Assembly (NCBI GenBank): GCA_947475735.1
Contig: CANJLQ010000009.1
Coordinates: forward strand, 62,001 to 126,000
DNA: 64,000 nucleotides
Source: Caulobacteraceae bacterium
Lineage (GTDB): Bacteria; Pseudomonadota; Alphaproteobacteria; Caulobacterales; Caulobacteraceae
Reading direction: 5' to 3'
In this document: positions 9,235 to 18,052 of the stretch, in pieces
Layout of the letters: every line of letters begins with the position of its first letter
Position numbering within the stretch: the stretch's first letter is position 1
Position numbers and translations under genes: made by a program
Notes under the pieces: model-generated
What the model was told of the DNA's origin: nothing
What the model saw: the letters and a program-made list of their open reading frames with translations, nothing else
Database searches by the model: none

Positions 9235-10902
9235 GTGACCCCGCGATCCCGCAGCCTGACCTGGGACGCGACCACCGCGATCGAGGCGCTGGCCGCCGCC
9301 GAAAGCGCCCTGTGGATATGGACCCCGGCCGAGGACAGCCTGCGTCTCACGGGGGCGACCCGGGCGCTGGGCCTGGGCCCGCTGGCCCCCGACTGCTCCG
9401 GGGCCGCCTTCATCGCCCTGGCCCTTCCGCAGGACCGCGCGCTGGCGGAGCGCATCCTCAAACCGGCCGAAGAAGGGACCGAGGTGGCGGTGCGCCTGCG
9501 CATGCGCGGCTCCGAGACCTGTCTGTGGCGCGGCGTCTGGCTGGAGGACGGCCTGCGCGCCGCCGGCATGGTGGCGTTGGACACCAAGATCGCGGGTTCG
9601 GACAAGGACGCCCTGACCGGCCTGCTGGACCGCAAGACCTTCCTGACGCGCGTCGCCGAGACTCTGACAGAGGCAGGCGAGTACGAGATGATCGTCGCCG
9701 ACGTCGATCGGCTGCGGCGGCTGAACGAGGCCCTGGGACACGAGCGGACGGACCGGGTCATCTCCGCGCTCGGCTCGCGCATGGCCGCGGCCTTTCCCGA
9801 CGCCGCCTCTTCGGCCCGGATCGGCGAGGACGAGTTCGCCATCATCGTGCCGCGCGGCCTGGGAAATGCCGCCGACCGGCTGCGCGACGCCCTGGAACAG
9901 CCGCTGCGGGTCGCCGGCTTCGACATCTATCCGACCGTCTCGATCGGCTCGGTCGCCTGCGATGGGGGCCCCGACGCCGCCGACGCCGCCGAACTGCTGC
10001 GCCGGGTCGAACTGGCGGTGGGGTCGGCCAAGAAGCTGGGCCGGGGCGGGACGGCCGCCTATGGCCGGGCCCTGGAGAGCGACAGCCTCAGCCGCCTGGC
10101 GCTGGAGGCGGACCTGCGCAATGCCTTCGTGCGCGGCGAGATCGAGCCCTTCTTCCAGCCGATCGTGAACCTCAACACCGGGGCGGTCGCGGGCTTCGAG
10201 GCCCTGGCCCGCTGGCGTCACCCCAAGCGCGGCCTGGTGCCGCCGGACGAGTTCCTGGGCCTGACCGACGAAATGGGCCTGATGAACGACCTGGGCCTGA
10301 TGATGATGACCCAGTCCGCCCGCCAGCTGGCCGAGTGGATCAAGCGCCATCCCACGGCGGGCAGCCTGTTTTGCAGCGTCAATCTGTCGGTCGGCGAGAT
10401 TGAACGCCCCAACCTGGTCGAAGACGTCGCCCGGGTCATCGCCGAGACCGGCCTGCCCAAGGGGGCCCTGAAGCTGGAGGTCACCGAGGGCGACATCATG
10501 CGCGACACCGCATCGGCCGCCGTGATCCTGCAGAAGCTGAAGGACGCGGGCGCTTCGCTGGCGCTGGACGATTTCGGGACGGGATTCTCGTCGCTATCCT
10601 ATCTGGCGCGCCTGCCGTTCGACACGTTGAAGATCGACCGCTATTTCGTCCTGACCATGGACAAGGACGAGGGCTCGGCCAAGATCGTCAAGTCGGTGGT
10701 CAACCTGGGTCGCGACCTGTCGCTGGAGGTCGTCGCCGAGGGCGTCGAGAACGCCGGCTTGGCCAAGCTGCTGCTCCAGGCCCAGTGCCATTACGGCCAG
10801 GGCTTCGGCTACGCCCCCGCCCTGCCGGCCCAGGAGGCCGAGGTCTATCTGAACGAGAGCCTGTCGGACGGCGCCGCGCCCCTGAAGGCGCGCTCCGGGT
10901 GA
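9235..10902 (+). CDS. pdeA: PAS-GGDEF-EAL c-di-GMP phosphodiesterase, PdeA-like
   Basis: A 555-residue protein with a GTG start (AAGGA upstream). Residues about 15-115 form a PAS-like sensor, about 120-280 a GGDEF domain and about 300-540 an EAL domain. The GGDEF signature is degenerate: GEDEF at 197-201. The EAL domain keeps catalytic Glu322 (FEALARW) and Asp445-Asp446 (DDFGTG). Caulobacter PdeA (CC3396) has the same size, order and GEDEF variant; there the GGDEF half binds GTP and activates c-di-GMP hydrolysis, and the protein is delivered to ClpXP by CpdR. By analogy this copy should lower c-di-GMP in swarmer cells. The C-terminus ends RSG. It follows the GNAT gene by 15 bases. Confidence 0.88.
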   Translation: MTPRSRSLTWDATTAIEALAAAESALWIWTPAEDSLRLTGATRALGLGPLAPDCSGAAFIALALPQDRALAERILKPAEEGTEVAVRLRMRGSETCLWRGVWLEDGLRAAGMVALDTKIAGSDKDALTGLLDRKTFLTRVAETLTEAGEYEMIVADVDRLRRLNEALGHERTDRVISALGSRMAAAFPDAASSARIGEDEFAIIVPRGLGNAADRLRDALEQPLRVAGFDIYPTVSIGSVACDGGPDAADAAELLRRVELAVGSAKKLGRGGTAAYGRALESDSLSRLALEADLRNAFVRGEIEPFFQPIVNLNTGAVAGFEALARWRHPKRGLVPPDEFLGLTDEMGLMNDLGLMMMTQSARQLAEWIKRHPTAGSLFCSVNLSVGEIERPNLVEDVARVIAETGLPKGALKLEVTEGDIMRDTASAAVILQKLKDAGASLALDDFGTGFSSLSYLARLPFDTLKIDRYFVLTMDKDEGSAKIVKSVVNLGRDLSLEVVAEGVENAGLAKLLLQAQCHYGQGFGYAPALPAQEAEVYLNESLSDGAAPLKARSG

Positions 10903-10971
10903 GGCCCGCGGGATCCAGGGCGGATCCCGTGTCGCTGTGGACGGGGGCTGACGCTTTTCGCGCCGGTCGTA

Positions 10972-11246
10972 ATGGCCCCGATCCTCATCGCCTCGGCGGT
11001 GCTTGAGAAGCGCGGACAGAACCGCCCCGCCATGGATGCCGTCCAGTCGCTGACCGGAGATCGCGCCGAGCTCATCTGGAGCACCCGGGCCAAGTCTCCG
11101 GACGGACGCACCCGCAGATATCTGCGCCGGGCCTGCGTCGAGGCGGGGGCCAGACCTACCTCGTGCGCCTCCACCTCAAATATCCCGACCCCGATCCGTT
11201 CGGTCAGCGCTGGATCGTAGACGCGGTCGGCCCGGCGCGTTGCTAG
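10972..11246 (+). pseudogene. Small unknown gene interrupted by a one-base frameshift
   Basis: From ATG 10972 (or ATG 11032) one frame reads with high GC third positions through LIWSTRAKSPDGRTRRYLRR and ACVEAG up to a GGGGG run at 11145-11149; there it degrades. The next frame takes over as GQTYLVRLHLKYPDPDPFGQ then RWIVDAVGPARC and stops at TAG 11244-11246. Adding one G to the run joins them into about 91 residues. Both halves have coding-like codon use, so this is probably one gene with a deletion in the homopolymer, either real or a sequencing error. The product is not recognised. Its stop overlaps the convergent yqgE stop. Confidence 0.5.
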
Positions 11247-11830
11247 GCCCGGCCGCTCTGGCTCGACAGGCGCGCCGCGTCCACGCCCATCCCGGCCAGC
11301 GCCCGGGTCCATTTGGTGCCGAAGTCGTTGTCGAACAGCACGTCCATGTCCGCCTCGGCGGTCAGCCAGACATTGTCGGCGATCTCTTCTTCAAGTTGCC
11401 CATCGCCCCAGCCGGCATAACCGAGCGCCAGCACCGCGCGGCGCGGCCCCATCACGGGATCGGTCATGGCGGCCAGGGCCTCGCGGGTGCTGGTCATGGC
11501 CAGACCTTCGCCGACGGTGACGGAGGTGTCCTCGACCATCCAGTCGGCGGTATGCAGGACGAAGCCGCGCTCGCGCTCGACAGGACCTCCGATCAGGACC
11601 GGGCGACCGTCGCCTTCACCGAAGCCCGGCGTCTGCAGCTTCTTGAGCACGCCGCTCAGATCGACGCCCGGGGCCGGGCGGTCGACGCGCAGGCCCATGG
11701 CGTGGTCCGGACCGTGGGCGCAGATCAGGATGACCGCCTGCTCGAACCGGGGGTCGCCGATGCCCGGCATGGCGACCAGCAGGCGGCCGGTCAGGGAGTC
11801 AAATCCGGCGGGAGAGCGAAAGCCGATCAT
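11243..11830 (-). CDS. yqgE: YqgE/AlgH-family (UPF0301) protein
   Basis: A 195-residue protein beginning at ATG 11830. It has the hallmarks of UPF0301: LTGRLLVAMPGIGDPRFEQAVI near the N-terminus, CAHGPDHAMGLRVDRP, VLIGGPVERERGFVLHT, and GYAGWGDGQLEEEIADNVWL toward the C-terminus. The family is widely conserved in Gram-negatives, is called AlgH in Pseudomonas, and has no settled biochemical role. A longer open frame upstream overlaps the peroxiredoxin gene and is not coding. It is divergent from the peroxiredoxin and convergent with the frameshifted small gene. Confidence 0.95.
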   Translation of the reverse strand: MIGFRSPAGFDSLTGRLLVAMPGIGDPRFEQAVILICAHGPDHAMGLRVDRPAPGVDLSGVLKKLQTPGFGEGDGRPVLIGGPVERERGFVLHTADWMVEDTSVTVGEGLAMTSTREALAAMTDPVMGPRRAVLALGYAGWGDGQLEEEIADNVWLTAEADMDVLFDNDFGTKWTRALAGMGVDAARLSSQSGRA

Positions 11831-11965
11831 GACAGGATGATCGGTGCGATGGGGCCTCGGCGCAAGGCGTCGCGGCAGCGCAGCGCGGGCTTGGCCTCGG
11901 CTCCGGCCCGGACTATCTGGGGCCCAGACGCCGCGAGCGTCCCACCCGAATTCCCGGAGCCTGCC

Positions 11966-12451
11966 ATGACCCTCCAGATCGGCGACCGTCTGCCGTCCGC
12001 GACCTTGATGACCCCCACCTCGGACGGGCCCCGGCCGATCACCACCGACGAGGTGTTCGCTGGCAAGACCGTGGCCCTGTTCGCCGTCCCGGGGGCGTTC
12101 ACTCCGACCTGCTCGGCGCGCCACCTGCCGGGCTACATCGACAACAAGGACGCGCTGGTGGCCAAGGGCGTCGACACCATCGCCTGCCTATCGGTCAACG
12201 ACCCCTTCGTCATGGGAGCCTGGGCGGAAAGCCAGGACGTGAAGGCCGACGATGTTCTGATGCTGGCCGACGGCAACGGCGAGTTCACCCGCGCGGTCGA
12301 CCTGACGATGGACGCAAGCCGCGGCGGCATGGGGCAACGCTCCAAACGCTATTCGATGCTGGTCAAGGACGGGGTCGTCACCCAGCTGAACATCGAGGAA
12401 CCGGGCGTGTTCGAGGTATCGTCGGCCGAACATCTGCTGGCGCAGATCTAG
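11966..12451 (+). CDS. Peroxiredoxin, Prx5 type
   Basis: The 161-residue protein starts at ATG 11966, preceded by CGGAG. It carries the Prx5-family signature PGAFTPTCSARHLPGY with the peroxidatic Cys near residue 49 and a second Cys at IACLSVNDPFVMGAW. These thiol peroxidases reduce hydrogen and alkyl peroxides, typically with glutathione or thioredoxin/glutaredoxin as electron donor. No fused glutaredoxin domain is present, as the protein ends right after the Prx fold. It is divergent from yqgE with a 135-base gap that presumably holds its promoter. Confidence 0.94.
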   Translation: MTLQIGDRLPSATLMTPTSDGPRPITTDEVFAGKTVALFAVPGAFTPTCSARHLPGYIDNKDALVAKGVDTIACLSVNDPFVMGAWAESQDVKADDVLMLADGNGEFTRAVDLTMDASRGGMGQRSKRYSMLVKDGVVTQLNIEEPGVFEVSSAEHLLAQI

Positions 12452-12476
12452 GACCCTATCCCTCGCGCCCCGGCCC

Positions 12477-14465
12477 TCAGGCGGCGGCCGTGACGGGCTC
12501 GCCGGCTGTGGCGTCATCGCTCTCGGCGAGGACGTGGTTGAGCGCGCCCAGCAGCGTCGCGGGCGTCAGCGGCTTCGACACGAAATAGGTCATGCCTGCG
12601 GCCATGCAGGCGGAGATGTCCTCGGGCGCGGTGTCGGCGGTGACCGCGATCACGGGCACGCCGGCATTGGGCCCGCCGCTTGCGCGGAGGCGCCGCGTGG
12701 TCTCGCGTCCGTCCAGCTCCGGCATCCGCACGTCCATGAAGATGACGTCGAAGACGCCCACCTCGCACTGGGCCAGGGCCATCAGGCCGTCCGCCGCCGT
12801 GGCGATGTCGCAGCCCAGCGGGGCCAGGATCAGCTCGACCGCGCGGCGGTTGATGTCGTGATCGTCCACGACGAGGACCCGCAGAGGCCGGTCGTCGTCT
12901 TGGCTGGCCTCTTCGCTCGTCTCGGGGACAGGGTCCAGTTCGCCGACGGCAAGGGCCTCGATGGGGAGTGACGTCTCCGGCTCGGGCTCGGGCTCGAACG
13001 CTGCCGGCAGGGTCGTCGCGTTTGGTTCGACTTCGAGCTCGACGGCATCGGGGACCCGGGCCGAAGGCCTGCGCGGCGCGAGGCTGCGGACGATGTCACC
13101 GCGCGTGTCGTCTCCGAAAGGCCGGGGAGCGGCGGCTCCGGCTTCGCCCTGGGCCAGGACGAGAGAGATCGTGAAGGCCGCCCCCTCGCCGGGACGGCTG
13201 CGGGCCGTCAACCGGCCACCCATGAGCTCGATCAGATTGCGGCTGATCGTCAGCCCCAGCCCCGTTCCACCGTGCCGCGCGCTGACGCCCTCGGCGGTCT
13301 GGTCGAAGGGGCTGAACAGCCGTTCCAGCTGGTCGGCCGTCATCCCCGGGCCGGTGTCCACGATCTCGATCAGGATGGCGTGCTCGGATGGTTCTTCCGG
13401 CCACGCCGCCAGCCTCAGGGTCACCGACCCCGCCTGGGTGAACTTCATGGCGTTGGACAGCAGGTTGTTCAGCACCTGCCGCAGACGCATCGGGTCGCCC
13501 TTCACCGAGGCGGGCAGGGACGCCGCCCCCTCGACCCGCAAAGCCAGTCCGTTGGCGCGCGCCTCGCCCTGCCAGAACATCAGGGTCTGGGCGACCAGGC
13601 TGCGCAGGTTGAAGTCCACGCTTTCGACCGTCATGTGCCCGGATTCCAGCTTGGCGTGATCCAGAAGGTCGTCGAGGAGGGCCTTCATCAGGATGCTGGC
13701 GTCCGTGATCAGGGCCGCCTGGGCCCGCGCCGCGCCGTCGCGGGCGCCGCGCTCCAGTTCCGCGGCACCGGTCATGATGGCGCTGATCGGCGTGCGCAGG
13801 TCATGGCCGATCGAGGCGAGAAAGACCTGGCGGCTGGCCATGATGCGCTCGGCCTCGGCCCGTTTGCGATCGGCCTCCAGCCGGGCGGCGGTCTCGGCCT
13901 CGGCGGATTTGTTCATCCGGTCCCAGGTCGACAGGCAGTAGACGCCGAACACGCAGAAGGCGACCGTCGCAGCCATCAGGAAGGCGTGCGAGGCACCGAA
14001 ATAGCTCATCCAGAACGGCACGGCGGCCATGTAAAGGAAGTGCGGTGTGATCGTCACCGCCAGAACGCGTTTGGAGCCGGGCGAGTTGATGACTCCATAG
14101 ATGGCCCCTGACGCCGCGAGCACGGCCGCGCAGACCCCGCCCATCGGCCCGCCCAGCATCCAGAGCGGGATCGACAAACTGCCGAACGAGGCGGCGTTCA
14201 GGAACAGCATGGCGTGGCCGGCCATGTTCCGGACCGGGCCCATGTGGTCGGTGCGGCCGCTCGTCACGGGGGCGAAGATCCACAGGTCCAGGCCCTGGAC
14301 CATGAAATAGGCGACGCACCACAGGGTCGAAACCTGCCAGCCGAACACGGGCGTGAAGATCAGCGCCGTGGCCGCACCCATGCCCAATCGCTGGGTCAGC
14401 GCCCGCCGACGGGCCCGGATCGCCGGGGCCCAGTCCGGCGTCGTGTCCGCATAGGATTGCGACAT
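12477..14465 (-). CDS. Membrane hybrid histidine kinase with receiver domain
   Basis: The 662-residue protein (ATG 14465, MSQSYADTTPD) has about five to six N-terminal membrane segments (roughly residues 20-165), a short coiled coil rich in Ala/Glu/Arg, then a HisKA domain with IGHDLRTPISAIM where His221 is the phospho-acceptor. The ATPase domain has N, G1 (DTGPGMTADQL) and G2 (GGTGLGLTISRNLIELMGG) boxes. After a Pro/Glu-rich linker, a C-terminal receiver holds LRVLVVDDHDINRR and Asp578 in FMDVRMPELDG. No separate output regulator lies next to it, so phosphotransfer probably goes to a distant Hpt or regulator. The stimulus is unknown. Confidence 0.94.
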   Translation of the reverse strand: MSQSYADTTPDWAPAIRARRRALTQRLGMGAATALIFTPVFGWQVSTLWCVAYFMVQGLDLWIFAPVTSGRTDHMGPVRNMAGHAMLFLNAASFGSLSIPLWMLGGPMGGVCAAVLAASGAIYGVINSPGSKRVLAVTITPHFLYMAAVPFWMSYFGASHAFLMAATVAFCVFGVYCLSTWDRMNKSAEAETAARLEADRKRAEAERIMASRQVFLASIGHDLRTPISAIMTGAAELERGARDGAARAQAALITDASILMKALLDDLLDHAKLESGHMTVESVDFNLRSLVAQTLMFWQGEARANGLALRVEGAASLPASVKGDPMRLRQVLNNLLSNAMKFTQAGSVTLRLAAWPEEPSEHAILIEIVDTGPGMTADQLERLFSPFDQTAEGVSARHGGTGLGLTISRNLIELMGGRLTARSRPGEGAAFTISLVLAQGEAGAAAPRPFGDDTRGDIVRSLAPRRPSARVPDAVELEVEPNATTLPAAFEPEPEPETSLPIEALAVGELDPVPETSEEASQDDDRPLRVLVVDDHDINRRAVELILAPLGCDIATAADGLMALAQCEVGVFDVIFMDVRMPELDGRETTRRLRASGGPNAGVPVIAVTADTAPEDISACMAAGMTYFVSKPLTPATLLGALNHVLAESDDATAGEPVTAAA

Positions 14466-14524
14466 GCCCGTCCTCGAAATGAGGCGTCGGCCGCCTCGCA
14501 TCCAGGGAACATGACCGGTTCGGC

Positions 14525-15556
14525 CTAACGCTCCGTCAACGTCCGGTTGGCGCTCGCCTCGTGAACCGAAGAAAAGCCGTCGGCGCGCAATCGCGTGGCC
14601 AGGTCACGCTTGATGCGGCCCACCAGGCCCGGGCCTTCGTAGATCAGGGCCGAATAGATCTGGACGGCCGATGCGCCGGCGCGGATCCGACGATAGGCCT
14701 CCGCCCCACTGTCGATGCCGCCCACCGCGATCAGGGGCAGGCGGCCGGCGGCGGCCTCGGCGGCGTGGATCAGGACCTTGTGGGCCTTCTCGCGCAGCGG
14801 CGCGCCGGACAGGCCACCGGCTTGCCTGCGGTCGCGGGACGACAGGCTGGGCGGACGGTCCAGGGTGGTGTTGGACACGATCAGGGCGTCGATGCGGTGC
14901 GCCAGGGCGGCCTCGACGATCATGCCGATCTCGGCCGGCGTCAGGTCCGGCGCGATCTTCAGGAACACCGGCGTCGGCGTGGTCCGGGCCTCGGCGACGC
15001 GACCCAGAAGGTCGTCCAGCGCCTCGCGTCCCTGCAGCGCGCGAAGGCCCGGTGTGTTCGGCGAGGAAATGTTGACCGTGAAATAGTCGGACAGCCCCGA
15101 CAGTGCCCGCAGCCCCGTGACATAGTCGGCCGCGCGGTCCTCGGTGTCCTTGTTGGCTCCCAGATTGGCCCCCACGACGACGCCGGCCGGGCGACGCGCC
15201 AAGTGCGCGGCGAAGGCGTCCATTCCGACGTTGTTGAACCCCATCCGGTTGATGATCGCCCGGTCCTCGGACAGCCGGAACAGGCGAGGTTTGGGATTGC
15301 CGGACTGAGCGCGCGGCGTCACGGAGCCGGCCTCGACGAAGCCGAACCCAAGCCGAGAGAGCCCCGCCAGGGCCTCGGCGTTCTTGTCCAGACCCGCCGC
15401 CAGTCCGACGGGGTTGGGCAGGGTCAAGCCCGCCAAGGTCGTCGCCAGGATCGGATCGTCGGGGGCGGAGGCGGGCAGGGGGGCGTGTTTCAGCGCCCCG
15501 ATCGCCAGACCGTGCGCCGTCTCCGGATCCAGCGACCTCAACAGGGCGGTCAGCAT
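14525..15556 (-). CDS. pyrD: Dihydroorotate dehydrogenase (quinone), class 2
   Basis: A 343-residue membrane-associated flavoenzyme that oxidises dihydroorotate to orotate with quinone in pyrimidine synthesis. The class 2 pattern is clear: an N-terminal amphipathic helix (LLRSLDPETAHGLAIGALK), LPNPVGLAAGLDKNAEAL, FVEAGSVTPRAQSGNPKPRLFRL, NRMGFNNVG, and NISSPNTPGLRALQ with the catalytic Ser of class 2 enzymes, then IAVGGIDSG for FMN phosphate binding. Its start overlaps the end of the DUF952 gene by 7 bases, giving an operon methyltransferase-sixA-DUF952-pyrD. Confidence 0.97.
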   Translation of the reverse strand: MLTALLRSLDPETAHGLAIGALKHAPLPASAPDDPILATTLAGLTLPNPVGLAAGLDKNAEALAGLSRLGFGFVEAGSVTPRAQSGNPKPRLFRLSEDRAIINRMGFNNVGMDAFAAHLARRPAGVVVGANLGANKDTEDRAADYVTGLRALSGLSDYFTVNISSPNTPGLRALQGREALDDLLGRVAEARTTPTPVFLKIAPDLTPAEIGMIVEAALAHRIDALIVSNTTLDRPPSLSSRDRRQAGGLSGAPLREKAHKVLIHAAEAAAGRLPLIAVGGIDSGAEAYRRIRAGASAVQIYSALIYEGPGLVGRIKRDLATRLRADGFSSVHEASANRTLTER

Positions 15557-15870
15557 TCGAACGGGACCGCCTCGACCACGGCGGTGGTCGGCATCGCGCC
15601 GTAGATGTGCGGAAACAGGGCTCCGCCGCGCGACGGCTCCCACACCACGGCGTCGCCCAGCGCTTCCAGATCGACGGTCAGACAGACCAGGCCGGTGCGT
15701 CCCGCGAAATGCTTGCGCGCCGTTTCGTCTCTCTGAGCCGCCGTCGACAGGTGAATGTAGCCGTCCGCCAGATCGACCTCCGAGCCCAGGAAGGCCCCCT
15801 CTGCCAGGGCCTTTCGCCACTCCGCCGCGTCCAGCAGCTTGTAGGCGTAACGGTCCAGCGCCTCGGTCAT
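15550..15870 (-). CDS. DUF952 family protein
   Basis: Starting at ATG 15870 the product is 106 residues. YAYKLLDAAEWRKALAEGAF, DGYIHLSTAAQRDETARKHF and VVWEPSRGGALFPHIYGAMP are the conserved blocks of DUF952, a small ADP-ribosyltransferase-like fold of unknown function often found near pyrD in Alphaproteobacteria. It is tightly coupled to its neighbours: its ATG overlaps the sixA stop and its end overlaps the pyrD start by 7 bases. Translation coupling suggests the three proteins are made together, though no functional link to pyrimidine synthesis is shown. Confidence 0.9.
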   Translation of the reverse strand: MTEALDRYAYKLLDAAEWRKALAEGAFLGSEVDLADGYIHLSTAAQRDETARKHFAGRTGLVCLTVDLEALGDAVVWEPSRGGALFPHIYGAMPTTAVVEAVPFEC

Positions 15871-16382
15871 CAGTCGTCGGCCCCGCCGCCGAAGGCCTTG
15901 GGCGTCAGAAAGCCGTCGTAGACGCAACGTCCGGCCACATCGACCTCGAACACCGCCGCCGCGCCGGTCGGAAAGCCTCCGGCCATCCGGTCCAGAATGG
16001 CGGGCGAGGCCGCGCTTTCGGTCAGATACTCCAGCGCCAGGGTGTGGACGCCGGGATTGTGGGCCATGACCAGCAGGCAGCCGGCCTGGTCCTCGGCGTC
16101 CTCGACCAGGCGGCGGATGGTGTCGGGCGAGGCGTCATACAGTCGGGGTTCGATCCGCACCTCGACGTCGCCCAGCACCTCCTGCACCGCGTCCCAGCTC
16201 TGACGCGTGCGAACGGCCGAACTGACCAGGGCCAGGTCCGGGCGCAGACTCTTGTCCTTCAAAACCGTGCCCATCAGGGCGGCGTCGGCCAGGCCGCGCG
16301 GGGTCAGGGCCCGGTCGCGGTCGAGGCCGGAGGCGGCGGCGCGCTCAGTCTTGGCGTGGCGCATCAGGATCAGGCGGTGCAT
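15870..16382 (-). CDS. sixA: SixA-type histidine phosphatase
   Basis: The 170-residue protein begins MHRLILMRHAKTE, the RHG/RHAK motif of the histidine phosphatase superfamily with the catalytic His near residue 9, and has the second catalytic His in VMAHNPG near residue 106. The short size and RHAK form match SixA, which removes phosphate from phosphohistidine in phosphotransfer proteins; in Enterobacteria it acts on PtsO/NPr. That would fit the nearby ptsN (18825-19289) of the nitrogen PTS, but this link is inference. The gene is 9 bases after the methyltransferase and overlaps DUF952. Confidence 0.88.
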   Translation of the reverse strand: MHRLILMRHAKTERAAASGLDRDRALTPRGLADAALMGTVLKDKSLRPDLALVSSAVRTRQSWDAVQEVLGDVEVRIEPRLYDASPDTIRRLVEDAEDQAGCLLVMAHNPGVHTLALEYLTESAASPAILDRMAGGFPTGAAAVFEVDVAGRCVYDGFLTPKAFGGGADD

Positions 16383-16391
16383 GGCCCGCCG

Positions 16392-17159
16392 TTACAGGGG
16401 TTCGCCGCCGGCTTCCACCCCGCCGACCTGTCGGGGAGAGCGCGTCGCCGGCTGAGGCTGCAGGCCACCGGCCTCGACCCGAACCCTTGCGCCATGGCCC
16501 GAGGGCCGGATGCGCGCATAGGCCTGGCGCGTCGCCTCCAGCAGGATGACGCCGGCGAAGCCCGGCGCGATCCGCCGTCCGACCTGCTCGAAACCGTCGG
16601 CCATACCCATCAGCGGGGCCCAGGGCGGGACATACAGGGTCTGGGACCAGGCCGTCGGTTCCAGCCCCGCCGCCCGCACCAGCCGCTCCAGCTGGCCCCG
16701 GGTGAAAGGGCGCCCATGACCGAAGGGTGTGCCCTCCGCCCTGGCCCACATACCGCCGCGCGCCGCCGCCGCCAGGATGATCCGCCCGGCCGGAGCCAGG
16801 GCTCGCACGGCTTCGGTCAGCAGCAGGGTCGGGTCGTCGGCCTCCTCGAGCGCATGGACCAGCAGGACCCGGTCGAACGATCCAGCGGCGAAGGGCAGGC
16901 GCTTCTCGTCCACCAGCAGGGTGCGGTTGCGCCCCGCCGAGGGCCACAGCTCGACCCCCTGACCGGCCGGCATGGCGGCGATGACCCGGCGCGCGCCGAC
17001 GAAAGCATCCAGCCACGGTGTCGCATAGCCGAGGCCCAGCACGTCGGACCCCTCGGCCTCGCCCCAGGCGTCCTCCAGCCGCTTCGCCAGCAGCCGTCGA
17101 ACGAGGACGCCCCGGGGTTCGCCATAGAAGGCGCGCAGATCTTCGATGGCGCGACGCAT
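16392..17159 (-). CDS. SAM-dependent methyltransferase, class I
   Basis: A 255-residue protein. The SAM-binding motif I is VLGLGYATPWLDAF at about residues 40-53, motif II region FDRVLLVHALEEADDPTLLL and post motifs LAPAGRIILAAAARGGMWAR follow the methyltransferase type 11 layout. The first glycine loop (LGLGYATP) is a variant of the usual D/ExGxGxG. The C-terminal ~50 residues are Arg/Gly/Pro-rich and probably disordered. It is divergent from gloB by 47 bases, a pairing I recall from Caulobacter relatives, and heads the sixA-DUF952-pyrD transcript. Substrate unknown. Confidence 0.88.
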   Translation of the reverse strand: MRRAIEDLRAFYGEPRGVLVRRLLAKRLEDAWGEAEGSDVLGLGYATPWLDAFVGARRVIAAMPAGQGVELWPSAGRNRTLLVDEKRLPFAAGSFDRVLLVHALEEADDPTLLLTEAVRALAPAGRIILAAAARGGMWARAEGTPFGHGRPFTRGQLERLVRAAGLEPTAWSQTLYVPPWAPLMGMADGFEQVGRRIAPGFAGVILLEATRQAYARIRPSGHGARVRVEAGGLQPQPATRSPRQVGGVEAGGEPL

Positions 17160-17206
17160 GGCGCGGACTATATGACGGCGACGCCCCCTTCACCAAGGAC
17201 GACGCC

Positions 17207-17935
17207 ATGCCCCTGACCGTTCACCTGTTCCCGGCGCGCGAGGACAACTACGCCTTCCTGGCCCGCGACGAGGCCACCGGCACGGTCGCGGCGATCGATA
17301 CCCCCGACGCCCAGGTGATCCTGGACGCCGTCCAGCGCCTCGGCTGGACCAAGCTGGACCGCGTCATCAACACCCACTGGCACCCCGACCACACGGAGGG
17401 CAACGAACGGCTCAAGGCCGAGACCGGATGCGACATCTGGGGCCCTGAAGAGGTGCGAAAGGTCGCGCCGATCGACCATGTGATCGAGGAAGGCGACGTG
17501 GTCCGGATCGGCGACACGACCCTGCACGTCACCGCCACGCCCGGCCACACCCTGGGTCACGTCGTGTTTCGCTCGATCGAGGACAACATCGCCTTCACCG
17601 GCGACACCCTGTTCACCCTGGGCTGCGGACGTCTGTTCGAGGGCACGCCCGAACAGATGTGGGACAGCCTGCAACGCATCGCGGCGTGGCCCGACGAGAC
17701 GGTCTTGTACGGCGCGCACGAATACACCGCGTCGAACGCCCGCTTCATGATCAGCGTCGACGACCGGCCCGAGACCCGCGCCCATGCCGAGGGGATCTTC
17801 ACCAAGCGCGCCCTGGGCGAGCCGACCGTGCCGACGACCCTGGGGGTCGAGCGCCGCTTCAACCCCTATCTGACCGCCCGCGACAGCGCGGAGTTCACCG
17901 CGAGACGGGCCGCCAAGGACAGCTTCAAGGGGTGA
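17207..17935 (+). CDS. gloB: Hydroxyacylglutathione hydrolase (glyoxalase II)
   Basis: From ATG 17207 the product is 242 residues. The metallo-beta-lactamase metal motif NTHWHPDHTEGN (THxHxDH) lies near residues 50-61, with further ligands at ATPGHTLGHV and FTGDTLFTLGCGRLFEGT, all typical of glyoxalase II. The C-terminal helical part has GVERRFNPYLTA that binds glutathione. It hydrolyses S-lactoylglutathione to lactate and glutathione in methylglyoxal detoxification. No gloA is nearby. It reads divergently from the methyltransferase. Confidence 0.96.
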   Translation: MPLTVHLFPAREDNYAFLARDEATGTVAAIDTPDAQVILDAVQRLGWTKLDRVINTHWHPDHTEGNERLKAETGCDIWGPEEVRKVAPIDHVIEEGDVVRIGDTTLHVTATPGHTLGHVVFRSIEDNIAFTGDTLFTLGCGRLFEGTPEQMWDSLQRIAAWPDETVLYGAHEYTASNARFMISVDDRPETRAHAEGIFTKRALGEPTVPTTLGVERRFNPYLTARDSAEFTARRAAKDSFKG

Positions 17936-17954
17936 GGGGGGCGTCGACGACCGA

Positions 17955-17983
17955 CTTGCTGGAGTAACCTGGGACACCCATAT
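17955..17983 (+). promoter_or_regulatory. Candidate heat-shock (RpoH-type) promoter for hsp20
   Basis: CTTG at 17955-17958 and CCCATAT at 17977-17983 are separated by 18 bases, close to the alphaproteobacterial heat-shock pattern CTTG-N16-18-CYTATNT with one mismatch. The site is about 70 bases before the hsp20 start, a reasonable leader length. This is pattern matching only. Confidence 0.4.
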
Positions 17984-18052
17984 CACCCTCAGCAGCCGGC
18001 TTGCCGATCGCGGGAGCGGGCTGTCGAAAGTCGCTTGTTCAAGGACTGACCC

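Noticed and set aside
8542..10350. Extension of the Rieske oxygenase frame upstream to a 973-codon protein
   Set aside because: The added part runs antisense to the GNAT and pdeA genes and reads as low-complexity Gly/Gln/Arg; the Rieske domain begins shortly after ATG 8541.
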